From Xanthostigma xanthostigma (Eukaryota; Arthropoda; Insecta; Raphidioptera; Raphidiidae), in NCBI GenBank assembly GCA_963575645.1, contig OY754475.1, positions 19,010,509 to 19,074,508 of the forward strand: a stretch of 64,000 bases of DNA, in the 5' to 3' direction. Numbering within the stretch: position 1 is the first letter of the stretch; each line of letters opens with the position of its first letter. The position numbers were made by a program, and so were the translations under genes. Positions 46,315 to 58,238 of this stretch are shown piece by piece. The notes under the pieces were generated by a model, which was not told the origin of the DNA, ran no database searches, and was given only the letters and a program-made list of their open reading frames with translations.

Positions 46315-47601
46315 AAATCAATTTATAACGTGGTCTGTTGCATAATAAAATATTATGAAAAATATTTTGGTAGAATAGTTCACTAAAAACTTAGTTATGC
46401 ATTTTTTCTACTCACCAAAATAGGCACTTATTGGTATTTGAAAAACAGAGCTGTTGAGTTGTAATGTACATACCTGAAACAAATAGAGAAAATAAATTAG
46501 AATAAAATATTTCTTACAAAAACTAAATTATTAAAAAAAAAAATAATCTACTATTCCTAAATTTCGCACGACAAAAATCAAAGCTTCGTTTATATACTTG
46601 GCAATCCTTTAGTATATGTTCAGAAGAGGCGGTAATTTCAAATTTAATTCGGACGGAATTTTCAATTTATATCACAGCCAAAAAATTGATCTTAAAAGAC
46701 TGTGTTAAGTCACCTTCAAAAAAGTTTTGAACCAGGTCCACTATTACTAATATTATTTTGCATTTAAAGTCCGTAATATTTATTTTAAATAATTATGAAG
46801 AAACATAAGGGAAATGATTCAAATTTTCCTACATGATACAGTTAACTTTCGGATTGATACTCAAAGACTTAGTAACGTCTATAATAATTTATTAAATCTA
46901 TTATAAAGAAAAAATCATACAAAATTAAACAGTCTACAAAAATTTGGCACCTTAAAAATAATAGTCTCCTAGGTATCAATTTACTGAAAATTTAAATTCA
47001 TAGTAAATAACAAAGTGTTGTTTAGAATTTTTTGTTTAATTTTGACATAAAAAAGTGGAAAATAAATTATAATTTTTTATGTTTAATGTTATTTTCTAAT
47101 TTAAAAAATTGTTTTTTTGGTAATGTATACTTTTTATAATTTGTATTTAAATTTGTTTTGTAATTAATAATTTTGTTATATCCATATTTTCAGAGCTTTG
47201 ACAATGTCAATATTTTTGACGAAACGTTAGCAATAAAAGAAAAGAATTATACCTATGTGTCCGCATTCCCGTTATTCATAATCATTGAAAATTATTACTA
47301 ATGTCTTAAATTGTGAATTCGTGGTTATATCATCTTCATCCATTTAAATCTTTGTATATAAGTCGGGCAGAAAGTGAACATAAATCCCCCCCTGGCTTTG
47401 ATGCGTCCCCCCCGAAATGTGGGGCAAGCAAAGTCGTTATTTAGGCCACTGGTTAAATGTTGTGTATTATAAAAGACATTTTTATTTTTTATACTTTGTA
47501 TGTATACGAGATTTAATTGTTGTAAATAGTAACTATAAATGTACTAGATCGATTGTTCTTAAATATGTCTTAACGCCAAAAAGAAACAACTTTGTTACAA
47601 T
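46315..47601. other. Intergenic, genes 14 and 15
   Basis: Very AT-rich. Around 47190-47240 a TTGACAATGTCAATATTTTTGACGAAACG stretch resembles the CGAAACG hairpins elsewhere but its core is poor. No gene or clear transposon end was recognised. Confidence 0.35.
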
Positions 47602-47819
47602 TCGGAACTCAAAGGAATAGTGAGATATGCGCTGAATTGTCCTAAGGGGGGTTTTTGACAGGTAAACTATGGAGGCATTAGGTAAACGTTGATTTAGAAA
47701 AGCACGATGGAGGCTAACCTAAATGCTTTTCTAAATCAATGTTTACCTGTCAAAGCCCCCCTTAGGACAGTTCGGCGCATTTCTCACCAGAGGTCTCACT
47801 ATGCCTTTGGGTTCTGAAT
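47602..47819. repeat. Hairpin MITE-like inverted repeat
   Basis: The outer arms GAACTCAAAGG and CCTTTGGGTTC, and inner arms GTCCTAAGGGGGGTTTTTGA and its complement, fold into one hairpin of about 218 bp with a small centre. Arms differ by several bases and short indels. No coding content; superfamily unknown. Confidence 0.7.
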
Positions 47820-48001
47820 AATAATAATTTCCCACTTTGTTTAGGAACAGTTGCTAGGGTAGGATATCAAAATAAAGGATGTACAAATATAATGCTTACA
47901 TAATAAAATATTTGCATTTATACATTTTTTTATATTTATACATATTTTTTATAACAATAACACTTGTCTTTACTAAGTATAGATACGATATTTTATTAGA
48001 A

Positions 48002-49880
48002 CTAAGCATTTGGTGAGTGCTTAAACTTGTGTTTGTTTAAACTGCATAGCCGGGTGAAACATTTATTACAGACGTCACACTGATATGGTTTCTCACCAGT
48101 ATGCACGCGCTGGTGTCTTGTTAAATCACGCATAAATGTGAAACACTTATTACAAACGTCACACTGGTTTGGCTTCTCACCGGTATGTAGACGTTGGTGG
48201 TTTCTCAATGTGCCTGATTTGTTAAAACACTTGCTACAAACGTCACACTGATATGGTTTCTCACCAGTATGTATACGCTGGTGATCTCTTAAATAAACAA
48301 TTGTTTTAAAACTCTTATTGCAAACGTCGCACTGATACGGTTTCTCACTAGTATGTAACTGCTGGTGACTTCTCAAATCCCCCATTGCAGTGAAACACTT
48401 ATTGCAAACGTCACACTTATATGGCTTCTCACCAGTATGTATCCGTCGGTGTGTTCTCAAAGTACTTGAGGAACTCAAACATTTATTACAAACGTCACAC
48501 TGATATGGTTTCTCACCAGTATGTGATCGCTGATGTCTTTTCAAATGACCAATATCCCTAAAACTCTTATTACAAACACCACACTCATGCGGCTTCTCAC
48601 CAGTATGAGAGCGTTGGTGCGACCTCAAATTACTTAAGCTTCTGAAACTCTTTTTACAAACGTCACAATGATATGGTTTCTCTCCAGTATGTAAGCGCTC
48701 GTGTCTTCTCAAATCGCACAAAAACGCAAAACACTTATTACAAACGTCACACCGATATGGCTTCTCACCAGTATGTACGCGCTGGTGTTTTCTCAATGTG
48801 CCTGCTTCGCTAAAAAACTTGCTACAAACGTCACACTGATATGGTTTCTCACCAGTATGCAAACGTTGGTGTGTTGTCAAATGACCCTTTTCTCTGAAAG
48901 TCTTGTTACAAACGTCACACTTATATGGCCTCTCACCAGTATGTGCACGTTGATGCGATTTCAAATTGAATGAATTGGGGAAGCTCTTATTACAAACGTC
49001 ACACTGATATGGCCTCTCACCAGTATGTACACGTTGATGAGCTCTCAACCTAACTGGTCTATTAAAACACCGTTTACAAACGTCACACTGATAAGGCGCT
49101 GTAATTTTACTAATGGAATCTTCGTTGCTCGCTTTTATATTCTTCTGTTTTATCGAGGAATCATTTAATAGTTCGGTATCATTGTCCAACACATCTTTGT
49201 CATTTTTAGGTTCAGGCTTGACAATTAAGTCAGGATTAAATACTGAGTCTGTGTTAGAACTATCCCATTGCGTATGAGATTTTATATCTAATGCAAAATC
49301 ATTTCTTTTTGCAATGTCCGTTTTAAATTCTTCACAGCCGCTTTCGAAGTCTTCAATATCTGACTTTATTTCATGACAGTTGGCACTATTCTCTTCAATA
49401 CTCTGATTTGCAACGTTGGTTTCAAGGCAAGAATTCTCGTCAACATCTGGAAGTATTACTGAACTTCCAATTAAGCTTTGTTTATCATCACCTTGCAACT
49501 GTTGTAGATAAAACCGCAGAGTTTTATCAGATTTAAGCGCTTTTATTTGGAAATGTTGCGTTTTTATTAATTGTACGTAACAATCCTCACATATGATTGA
49601 AGGCAATTCGCTGTGTTTCTCAACCTATAAACAAATCGCGTCTTTAATTTACTAGCTCACTAAAATTTATAAAAACTTTTTTATCTAATTAAGAACTACG
49701 TTGTAATCCGGGCATTCAATAACTTACGTCAACGGAAGTACATTTTATAACAGCGTCTGCAACTATACTTTCTAATTCCGATGAAAACGAGAACATATCA
49801 AGTAATTGTCCGTCGCAAGACAAACACAAACGGCACATTCCACTAATAATTTCAAAATTTATTACAGATATGTTTTCCAT
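48002..49880 (-). CDS. ZAD-C2H2 zinc-finger protein, gene 15 (13 fingers)
   Basis: Exon 1 is 49728-49880 (MENISVINFEIISG, 51 codons, CRLCLSCDG); the intron is 103 nt (GTAAGT..TTATAG); exon 2 is 49624-48002 and starts [16 protein letters not shown], giving 591 residues. The region before IISG differs from all other members. The linker has IKSD and VKPEP; the third site is lost. Thirteen regular fingers follow with TGEKPY linkers, and finger 13 ends HKFKHSPNA. With a full ZAD and an unbroken array, it is among the best candidates for a functional gene. Confidence 0.9.
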
Positions 49881-51515
49881 TTTTAAATGTATATTTCAGA
49901 CGGCAATCCTGAAGTTTACAGGTCCCGAGACAAAAATAGCAATAGGTTTGACACGTCTACAATGAACCCAACTTCACTCTAGTCTGTAGCGTCACTATGG
50001 TCCACTGATCTTTATAGCTATCTGGATTGCGAACAGGCACGTAGAAATGGCGAGATTTTCAAATGTATTCTCATAAAATGAAAATTGGGTGTCTTAATTG
50101 GATAAATCGTTCTTAAATATTGACTGGAAGAGGAAAGTAGCTTAGTTATGAATATGAATGTTTCATTAAAAATTTATGCAACCATCGAAATAACATTGAA
50201 AAATTCATTTTCCATAAAAATTTGTTGTAATTACAGAAATGTATAATGAATCAAATAGTCAATTAAAATATGTAATTTGTATTATTATTTCATTTATAAC
50301 TTATGTATGTAAATAAAGCAAGTTGATTCCATTATTTTCTACAGTCAATAAATAAAAAGTGACGGACAATAAGCAAATACATATTATAAAACATAAATTT
50401 GCACGACCTGCGCATAGCATTAATCTAAGATGGCTGCGAAGTATAGCGGGTGCTTCGTACGCAAGAGGTCGTTGGTTCGAATCCATTGGTCGACGCCTAT
50501 ATTTTTTTTCAACAATTATTCCAAATTTACCATTTAAACGACAAGTGGGGAATGATACCAATTTGTCAAAATTCACATTTCAAAATTTTACAATATTGTT
50601 ACGTTTCGTGGTTCCCAGTGTCTAAAAAACATATTTTTGGAAAAAGGCTGTTCGTCCATGAGATCGGAATTAAATTTTGGTAAGATTTTTGACATGTAAA
50701 TATGAAGTTTTATCATTTTTAGGACACTCGACGCAAACGCAGAGTAGAAAAAAACTTGTGTGCGTGCGTGCGTTGCTGTGTGTATTTTAAACCAGTTGTG
50801 CTTCTTGTAGCGTGTAATGTAAAATACACGGTCTGTTTTCTTAACTTTTACCTGTAATTGCCAAAGGAAACTAGTGACAGGGCAGAAAATCAAAATACAG
50901 AATGTACGACATTCAACACTGTATATTATACACCCATTTTTATGTACAATTCTTACGCTATAAATACTTTCTGTATTAATTATAATTATTTTTCATTGTT
51001 ATCGATCGTAATATTTATTTAAATAAAGTCTTAAATAATGGGTAAGTAAACAAAAAGTGACATATTTTTACTTCAAATCTTTTTGGTTTCCGGACTTGTA
51101 GGCCGTGGTACATTGGTATTTAACAACGTTAACTTTATTATTTTAATTGGTTATATTAGTTTTCATTCTATCTATAATATAAAGAGGTAAAGTTTGAAAG
51201 TTTGGATGTAGGAGGTAATCTCCGAAACAACTCATCCGATTTCAAAAATGTTTTCACCAATATTTAGAGTAGCTTCAGGATGGACATAGGTTTATATATT
51301 ATCGCGTTAAAAGAAAAGCGCTTCTCGTGGAGACCAATTTTGCAACGTAAGTCGACAAAAAAAAGGTGGAAATCAACAAATTCGGGCGAAGCCGAACCGA
51401 GCCACCAGTAATTATATCATTATTTCTCCAATTTATAGAGCCAAAACGGAACGAATTTATTTAAGTTAATTATAACTCGTATTCATCTTAGACTCCGCAA
51501 AAACAACATATAATA
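49881..51515. other. Intergenic, genes 15 and 16
   Basis: Contains the tRNA-like block at 50400-50505, a fragment of the F4 fold-back repeat (about 51075-51120, TTTCCGGACTTGTAGGCCGT), a moth-type dispersed repeat (51196-51310, CCGAAACAACTCATCCGATT) and a dispersed repeat at 51310-51410 (GTGGAGACCAATTTTGCAAC). The rest is AT-rich. No gene was recognised. Confidence 0.4.
50400..50505 (+). repeat. tRNA-derived SINE-like or tRNA relic
   Basis: A perfect B box GGTTCGAATCC (about 50473-50483) follows an A-box-like TATAGCGGGTG and a hairpin around CTTCGTACGCAAG; a T run (TTTTTTTT) follows at about 50503, fitting Pol III. The acceptor stem pairs poorly and position 33 is not T, so it is not a working tRNA. 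A SINE head is the likely reading. Confidence 0.4.
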
Positions 51516-54421
51516 TTAAAACTGTACAAATGGCGCGTGTTTACGCTTGTGGCTATTTAAACCGCTCAACTGGGAGAAACAATTCTTGCAAACGTCACAC
51601 TGATACGGTTTTTCCCCGGTATGTATGCGCTGGTGCGTTCTCAAATTATTTAATTTGCTGAAACACTTATTACAAACGTCACACTGATGCGGTTTCTCAC
51701 CAGTATGTGTACGGATGTGATCTTGCAAGTGACTCGACACAGTAAAGCGCTTACTACACCTTTCACACTGATATGGTTTCTCACCAGTATGTATACGCTG
51801 GTGTCTCTTTAAATGATCTGATTTGCTGAAACTCTTATGACAAATGTAACACTGATATGGCCTCAGACCAGTATGTACCCGGTGGTGTTTTCTAAAATCA
51901 GACGATGCGCTGAAACACTTATTACAAACGTCACACTTGTATGGTTTCTCACCCGTATGTCTACGCTGGTGTATTTTCAAAGTTCCTGGTTCACTAAAAT
52001 ACTTATTACAAACGTCACACTGATGCGTCTTCTCGCCTGTATGTAGGCGCTGATGTCTTTTTAAAGTGGCTAAAACGTCGAAACTTTTATTACAAACGTC
52101 ACACTGGTAAAGCCTTTCACGAGTATGCATTAGCTTATGTTTTATTAATTCACTTGACGCGCTGAAATATTTATTGCAAGCGTCACACTTTATTATTTTA
52201 TCACTGGAAACTTCATTTTCCAATTTTATATTCTTTTGAATTACTGCGAAATCATTATATATTTCGGTATCAAAGGCAAATTGTTCTTCACTGTCATTTA
52301 TTAGGGGTTCAGCCTTTACAACTAAATTTGGATTAAAAGCCGAGTCTTTGTTATGATCATCCGATTCCGTATGGAATTTTGACCCCGATGCGAATACTTT
52401 ATTTTCTACAATATCCATTTCGGGTTCTTCACAGCCGACTGCGGGATATTTAACATCAGGCTTCGTTTCTTCACAAATAGTATTGCTATCCTGATTGGTT
52501 TCGATGAACGAATTCACGTCAGCACTTGGAAGTGTTACTGAATTTTGTAGTATGCTTTGTTTATCTCCACTGTGCAATCGTTGGAGATACACCTGGAGGG
52601 TTCTGTCAGATCTTAGCGCCTGTATTTGGAAATTTTGCGTTTTGATAAGTTGAATGTAACAAGGCTCACATATTGTTGAAGGCAATGCTCTGTGTCTCTC
52701 TACCTACAAAGAAATAATTTCTCTCTAATACCAGACCATGTAATTCATCTTATCATCTGTTAATCCCGTTGTTTTCTGTGCTCTTTAGAGACTTGCAGAA
52801 AGGATTGTCAAAGAATTTGATTAGACATTGACCTTAGATGATGATCGTATATACATCAGTCTTAAACGGCCCATAGACGCTCAATATTATTGCGCAATAT
52901 TTGGGTTTGTGCAATATCATTGACCGTGTGTAGACGAGATTGAAAGGTTGCGCAATATATTGTGTGATTTTCAAAATCTTGAAAATATATTGCACAAACG
53001 AGGAAATATTGTGCCGTCTGTTCTCAAGATTGGGCAATATCCCGTCAGTTAATCTCAAGTAGCGGTCGTTTCAACAAGTCGTCTGAACTACGCCTCATCA
53101 TGGGTGACAAGAAAGCCGAAAAACAATTTATTGTTGAATTTATCGAGGTGTATCGTAATCTTCCGGCTTTGTGGGATGTGAAGTCCAAAGACTATAGTAA
53201 TCGTGAAAACATGATGATTGAAGTTCTAGTGGAGACTGTTTGCACAATGTGGCTGTACCGTCTGTGCTCGCATTGAGCATTGCACAACCTTCAATATCGC
53301 CTTCATACAGTACAATTTTTTGCACAAACCAAAATATTGTACAATAATATAGACCGTCTAGGGGCCGCCGTCAAAACATTGTGTAACCCACATTGCACAA
53401 TAATATTGAGCGTCTATGGGCCGCTTAATGTCGTATTCAAACTCCTTGTTATCTAAAACATTAGATTGTACCCACACAAACACAAATGATTGTCCTCCAT
53501 ATAAAAAGATCAAGCTAAATTTTGTACAAAAATACTAGAATAACGCTGTTTAGAAGTGGAAACTGTAGAAAAAAAGATACTAAATATCGTTTCAATCGAA
53601 CAATTAATTAATTATTTATTGAGCAGGATCGATGTAAAGTTATACAATGCTTTTTATATGGAGATATATGTATGTTCACAATCTAAGGCCATTGTCAAAT
53701 CAGATTTTCTGATAATGCTTTCTGCAACTGAGCCTTAGCGTGTTTCCTTTTTTAAATTGCCGGTGTTAAAACAAATTTCGATCTCTCTAGTAGGTATGTA
53801 GTTTGTATTTGACATTACTGTTAAGTCCGACAATGTCCGTGTCTCAAAAAATTAGTCCAGTGACCAGTGGCGGATCCACGGGGGGGGTTTTCGGGTTCAA
53901 ACCCTCCCCTTCCAGAGAATCAAAAATCCCAAATTAAAGTCTTACTGCGCAATAAAAAAAAAAGCTTTTCATGTTTTTCATGAATTCTCCGCAAAAGGAG
54001 TAAAAAATTTTCAAGACCCCCCCCCCTTGCCGTAATCCTGGATCCGCCACTACCAGTGACATAGTTAAAACAACTCTTCATAAAATGAAATATGGCCTAC
54101 ACAACCTTCAAAACTAAATGACAATCGATCCTGTAGGTTATTATGTTTTTCGCAAAAAACACATACAGCCGGGAAAAGGAGATGCTGTATTATATAAGAG
54201 ATAAACTCTTATTATGTAATCATCAGTTAGAAGTGCCCTTTCTACTACTTCCAAATGATTATTATATAACTTACGTGAACGGAAGTACATTTAGTGACGG
54301 CATTTGCGATCAGACTTCCAAGTTCTGGTGAAAACGAGAACATATCAATTAATGAACCGTTGCTAGATAAACACAAACGGCACACGCCGCTAATGATTTT
54401 TTCGTGTAATATGTTTTCCAT
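51516..54421 (-). CDS. ZAD-C2H2 zinc-finger protein, gene 16 (8 fingers), long intron
   Basis: Exon 1 is 54275-54421 (MENILHEK, 49 codons, CRLCLSSNG); the intron is 1,571 nt; exon 2 is 52703-51516 and starts [16 protein letters not shown], giving 444 residues. The large intron is explained by two transposons inside it (52866-53424 and 53865-54052); other genes have 78-414 nt. The linker has TKPD, VKAEP and IKLE. Eight fingers follow; the array ends [11 protein letters not shown], a few residues longer than its relatives. A PIF/Harbinger-like element begins 80 bp upstream of the start codon, so its promoter may be displaced. Confidence 0.88.
52866..53424 (+). mobile_element. MADF-coding TIR element in gene 16 intron
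   Basis: 559 bp with inverted ends CGGCCCATAGACGCTCAATA and TATTGAGCGTCTATGGGCCG, flanked by TTAA on both sides. TTAA fits piggyBac; TAA would fit PIF/Harbinger, whose elements often carry a MADF- or Myb-like protein. A second copy of part of the right end (ACCGTCTAGGGGCCGCC) lies just inside. No transposase is present. Confidence 0.7.
53100..53276 (+). CDS. MADF-domain fragment, transposon-borne
   Basis: A 58-residue frame, [20 protein letters not shown] then [17 protein letters not shown], matches the first two helices of the MADF DNA-binding domain (FI..Y...P.LW....KDY.NR). The domain breaks off after MMIEVL and the tail [11 protein letters not shown] is unrelated. It lies antisense inside the gene 16 intron. 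Probably a non-functional remainder of a transposon protein. Confidence 0.6.
   Translation: MGDKKAEKQFIVEFIEVYRNLPALWDVKSKDYSNRENMMIEVLVETVCTMWLYRLCSH
53865..54052. mobile_element. hAT-like MITE in gene 16 intron
   Basis: 188 bp with ends CAGTGGCGGATCCA and TGGATCCGCCACTA, flanked by the 8-bp direct repeat CCAGTGAC (53857-53864 and 54053-54060). Runs of G and C near each end pair with one another. The duplication length and CAGTGG start point to hAT. Confidence 0.85.
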
Positions 54422-54500
54422 TTTGAACTGATTTTGTATCAACACCTCCGATATAATATTTGCTAAGTGCACGTAAGCTTAGATATTAGAATGTTGCTAA

Positions 54501-55123
54501 GGGTACGTGCACCACGGAGCTGTGATACTCGATGATAGCAGTGATGATAGCTGATAGCTTTACAGCGCTGATAGAATTTTATCGCATATTCATATGAAAG
54601 CGTGCACAACCAAGCAGAGAGTACATCGAGTATGCGAATTGTTATAATCGCTTGTGTTTTAAAGAATGGTATTTACCATTCTTCTGCGCGCTGCAAGCTG
54701 ACTGCACATTGGGCCCCGCGTGTTTTACAAGCCTCGGCTTTATTTTTTCCAAAATATAATCAAACGTGACTGGCTCCATTCTCATATATTCAAAAAAACG
54801 CTGTGGATAATTTCGTAATTCATTAAAGAGGTGATGATATTCACCAAACGTAGATTGGTTCTTATTTATAGGGTGAACGTGGTATTGTCTAGACAAAAAT
54901 TTAGTTTGCCTATTTAAAATAAACCATTTTGTCGCTGCAGAAGCGAAATAATCATCGTCGCTACTACTCGACATCTTGAAATGGGCTGGCTATTGAAATT
55001 ATTCTACAATCGCAGCAAGTAAGCAATGCTTAGTTGTGCACACCCATCAGCGCTTGTATTCCACTCTCTAAGCTATCATCACTGCTATCATCTAGTATCA
55101 CAGCTCCGTGGTGCACGTACCCT
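54501..55123 (-). mobile_element. PIF/Harbinger-like element, internally deleted
   Basis: The inverted ends GGGTACGTGCACCACGGAGC and its complement extend about 50 bp with few mismatches. TAA flanks both sides (54498-54500 and 55124-55126), as for PIF/Harbinger. It encodes only the N-terminal part of a HARBI1-type transposase. It lies 80 bp upstream of the gene 16 start. Confidence 0.8.
54642..54974 (-). CDS. HARBI1-like transposase N-terminal fragment
   Basis: 110 residues starting MSSSSDDDYFASAATKW, with NELRNYPQRFFEYMRMEP and TFDYILEKIKPRL, the conserved region before the catalytic core of PIF/Harbinger transposases. The DDE domain is absent; after about residue 90 the frame runs into deleted sequence. 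It cannot catalyse transposition, but the segment could still be transcribed. Confidence 0.7.
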   Translation of the reverse strand: MSSSSDDDYFASAATKWFILNRQTKFLSRQYHVHPINKNQSTFGEYHHLFNELRNYPQRFFEYMRMEPVTFDYILEKIKPRLVKHAGPNVQSACSAQKNGKYHSLKHKRL

Positions 55124-55608
55124 TAACTGTGAAAAGTGCGGCTTGGAGAGATGAAAATGAAGAAGACTCAAGTTTCAATACCTTCCTGCACCTATCGTAG
55201 GTCATATCACAGCGTTATAATTTTTCTTGTTGATTGTATTTTGCGTAGATTCTTTGACATTGTTTTTAATACTTGCTAATATTTATTCTTTAAAAATTAA
55301 CATTGGTTTGACGTACAAGCAAACTACATTTTTATTGAAGGCAATTCGCTATGTTTCTCTATACCTATAAACAATCCCATGATATCTTTTACTTAACTAC
55401 CATCTTTCGTGCCTAATACGTTTAGAATATAATTGGTCTATACAATACTGAGAAAACAGACAGCATTGATTCTCCGAAGATGGCATAGAGATTGCCGAAA
55501 CGTCAGACAATAAAATGCAATAAAAAAAACCTTCAGTATTTGCTTAGTTCATCGATCCTATGCCACCAGGATTCATTCTTTTAATCTTCCAATAATGGTC
55601 TATACTTA
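55124..55608. other. Intergenic with gene relic and repeat tail
   Basis: 55333-55375 on the minus strand reads AG, then a start like that of exon 2 of gene 15 (IEKHSELPSIK after an acceptor-like TTTATAG), then a stop: the leftover of another family member. 55468-55500 has CCGAAGATGGCA..TGCCGAAACGTC, the same hairpin style as the palindromes, followed by an A-rich tail. Confidence 0.45.
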
Positions 55609-56122
55609 CGCTAGGAAAATATCTTTTGACAAGCGACATTTGCGCCCTCTCGTGTTTTTTTTTTTTTTTATTCTGGTTCAGCCACAACCTTATTGTCATT
55701 ATGTCATGTGTTATACGTGCATTTTAATAAGGATTAATTGTTGAATAAAATGGGGAAAAAGATATCAAATCGGAAGTGCTGTGTTGTTGATTGTAAAGAT
55801 ACACCAACTAAACATCCAGAATTACAATTCCACCGTTTTCCTGGATTTTCTTATGAATTAGAGAGGAAAAAATGGACTGCAGCAGTACTTCGACAAGGGT
55901 AATTAAATTATATTTTACGTCTGTAATCATTATATTAAATAGGTACATGAAAAATATCATAATAATATCATAAAATGTAGTTTTTTTTTTCTGACATTTT
56001 GCGTAAATATTTTTTAATAATTAATAATAACGCTGGTTTCCATGTGTTTGTAAGTTTTGGGTGAACCACTTTTGAAAAAAATCAAGGTGCGAAGGTCGCG
56101 TGTCAAAGATATTTTCCTAGCG
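55609..56122 (+). mobile_element. P-element-like unit with THAP exon
   Basis: 514 bp framed by inverted ends CGCTAGGAAAATATCTTTTG (left) and CAAAGATATTTTCCTAGCG (right), extending about 38 bp with mismatches (GACAAGCGACATTTGCG against GACACGCGACCTTCGCA). It contains a THAP-domain exon, the DNA-binding part of P transposases. No clean 8-bp target duplication was found (TATA is shared on both sides). Probably an internally deleted P-superfamily element. Confidence 0.65.
55750..55898 (+). CDS. THAP-domain exon (partial)
   Basis: Starts MGKKISNRKCCVVDCKD and has TKHPELQFHRFP and KKWTAAVLRQ. The C-x4-C pattern, the HRFP motif and the single Trp fit the C2CH THAP zinc domain; the second Cys/His pair and the AVPTIF box would lie in a further exon. 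A donor G|GTAATT follows at 55899; without splicing it stops at 55902 after 50 residues. The next exon is not seen in the window. A THAP host gene is possible, but the inverted ends around it favour a transposon. Confidence 0.65.
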
Positions 56123-56371
56123 TATAGAATATTGTAATCACTACATATTAACTAATATAGGGAATGCTATGTCCCTTTATATATTATTCGTCTTTGGGTG
56201 AAATGGTATAACAAAAAGCTGCTTGTCAGTTTAAATAAACTACAATAAACGATTTAATTTATAAGTTGTGTATTTTCAAATAAAGTATATGAGTTATCTT
56301 TTTCTAATTATACCTATATATTTTTTGTTATAACAATTTCTTAATTTTATATCATAAGACATACTATTAAA

Positions 56372-58238
56372 TTAAACAACTGAAGAGTGTTTAGGTATGT
56401 GTTTGTTTAAACCGCTAACCTGAGTAAAACACTTATTACATACGTCACATTTAAATGGCTTCTCACCAGTATGTATGCGCTTATGTATTCTTAAGGTACC
56501 GGAATAACTGAAACACTTATTACAAACGTCACATCGATATGGTTTCTCTCCAGTATGTGAACGCTGGTGTCTTTTCAAATGACCTATATCTCTGAAACAC
56601 TTTTTACAAACGTCACACTGATGAGGTCTATCGTCAGTATGTATTCGCTGGTGTCTTCTTAAAGTGCGTAAAACACTGAAACACTTATCACAAACGTCAC
56701 ACTTATATGGTTTCTCACCAGTATGCAAACGTTGGTGTGTTATCAAATAAGATACATCCTTGAAATCTTTATTACAAACTTCACAACGATACGGCTTCTC
56801 ACTAGTATGTACACGCTTGTGTATTTTTAAAGTACCCGATTCGCTAAAACACTTATTGCAAACGTCACACTGATACGGTTTCTCACCGGTATGTATGCGC
56901 TGATGCTTCTTCAAAGCACCCGAATTTCTGAAATATTTATAGCAAACACCACACTGATATGGTTTCTCACCAGTATGTACGCGCTGGTGTTTTCTGAAAT
57001 CAGTTGATGTGCTGAAACACTTGTTACAAACGTTACACTTAAATGGTTTCTCACCAGAATGTATACGTTTATGCACATTCAAGTGACTCGAAGACGTATA
57101 GCTTTTACTGCAGACATTGCATTTAAAAAGTCTCTCACCAGTATGTACGCGGTGATGTGATTTCAAATCATATGCATATCTGAAACACTTATTACAAACG
57201 TCACACTGATATGGTTTCTTGCCGGTATGTATACACTGATGTTTTCTCAAAATAGTTGAATTGATGAAATACTTTTTACAAACATCACATCGATATGAAG
57301 CCGCCATTTTATCATTGGATCCGCCATTTTCCGATTTTATAATCTTCTGACTTAACGTGAAATCATTTGATATTTCGGGTTCATTATCAAGCAGACCATC
57401 TAATATCGGTTCAGACTTTACAATCAAGTTTGGATTAAAAACCGCATCTTTATTATAATGACCATCCCGTTCCGTAGGTGATTTTAAATCTAATGCAAAA
57501 ACTTTATTTTCTACAATATCAATTTCGGGTTCTCTACAGCCGCTTTCAAAATATTTAATATCATTCTTCATTTCTTCACAGTCATCTTTCTTATCCTGAG
57601 AAGTAGCATTGGTTTCAACGCAAGGACCATCAATATCTGGGAGTATTGTTGATGACCCAAGTATGCCATCACCCTGTGCTCGTTGAATATAAACCTGCAG
57701 GATTCTATCAGATTTAAGCGCCTTTATTTGAAAAAGCTGTGTTTTGATGAGTTGCTTGTAACAAAAGTCACATATAGTTGTAGGTAATTCGCTATGTTTC
57801 TCTACCTACAAAATCATCCCATAAAAATATTATTTAACCAACTAGCTTGCATAGCTTTTATTTATCAATTATAAAATTAATTGCCGTGTTGTCTGCGCTC
57901 TTTAATTAAAATTCATTCCATGGTAATCGTTAACAAGTTTATGCAGTTACAGTGAAAACTAAATGTCAATTGTAGTTTTTAAGTTTTTCCCGAAAACAAA
58001 TACAGCCGGTTAAAAATGACTATGCATTCATAAGTTATAGTAGTGCATTTTCAATGACTTCCAAATTATCGTTACTAATATTACTTACGTGTACGGTAGT
58101 ACATTTTACAACAGCATCTGCGATTATACTTTCTAATTCCGATGAAAAAGAGAACATATCTATTAATGTATCGACGCTAGATAAACACAAACGGCACATG
58201 CCACTAATAATTTTCTCATGTAATGATATGTTTTCCAT
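56372..58238 (-). CDS. ZAD-C2H2 zinc-finger protein, gene 17 (11 fingers)
   Basis: Exon 1 is 58089-58238 (MENISLHEK, CRLCLSSVD); the intron is 283 nt; exon 2 is 57805-56372. Exon 2 opens [19 protein letters not shown] and is open throughout; the first internal ATG at 57571 is not the start, and using it would drop 78 residues including the second ZAD cysteine pair. The full protein has 527 residues. The linker has VKSEP and IIKSE; the first site is absent (MKNDIKYF). Eleven regular fingers follow and the array ends HIPKHSSVV, a complete terminal finger. Confidence 0.9.

Noticed and set aside
50400..50505. Functional tRNA gene
   Set aside because: The B box is perfect but the acceptor stem mismatches and U33 is missing, so a SINE or relic is more likely.
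55601..55650. Possible relic of a ZAD exon 1 donor (CTTACG followed by a weakly similar stretch)
   Set aside because: The same sequence is repeated in inverted form at 56085-56122, so it is the end of the P-like element.
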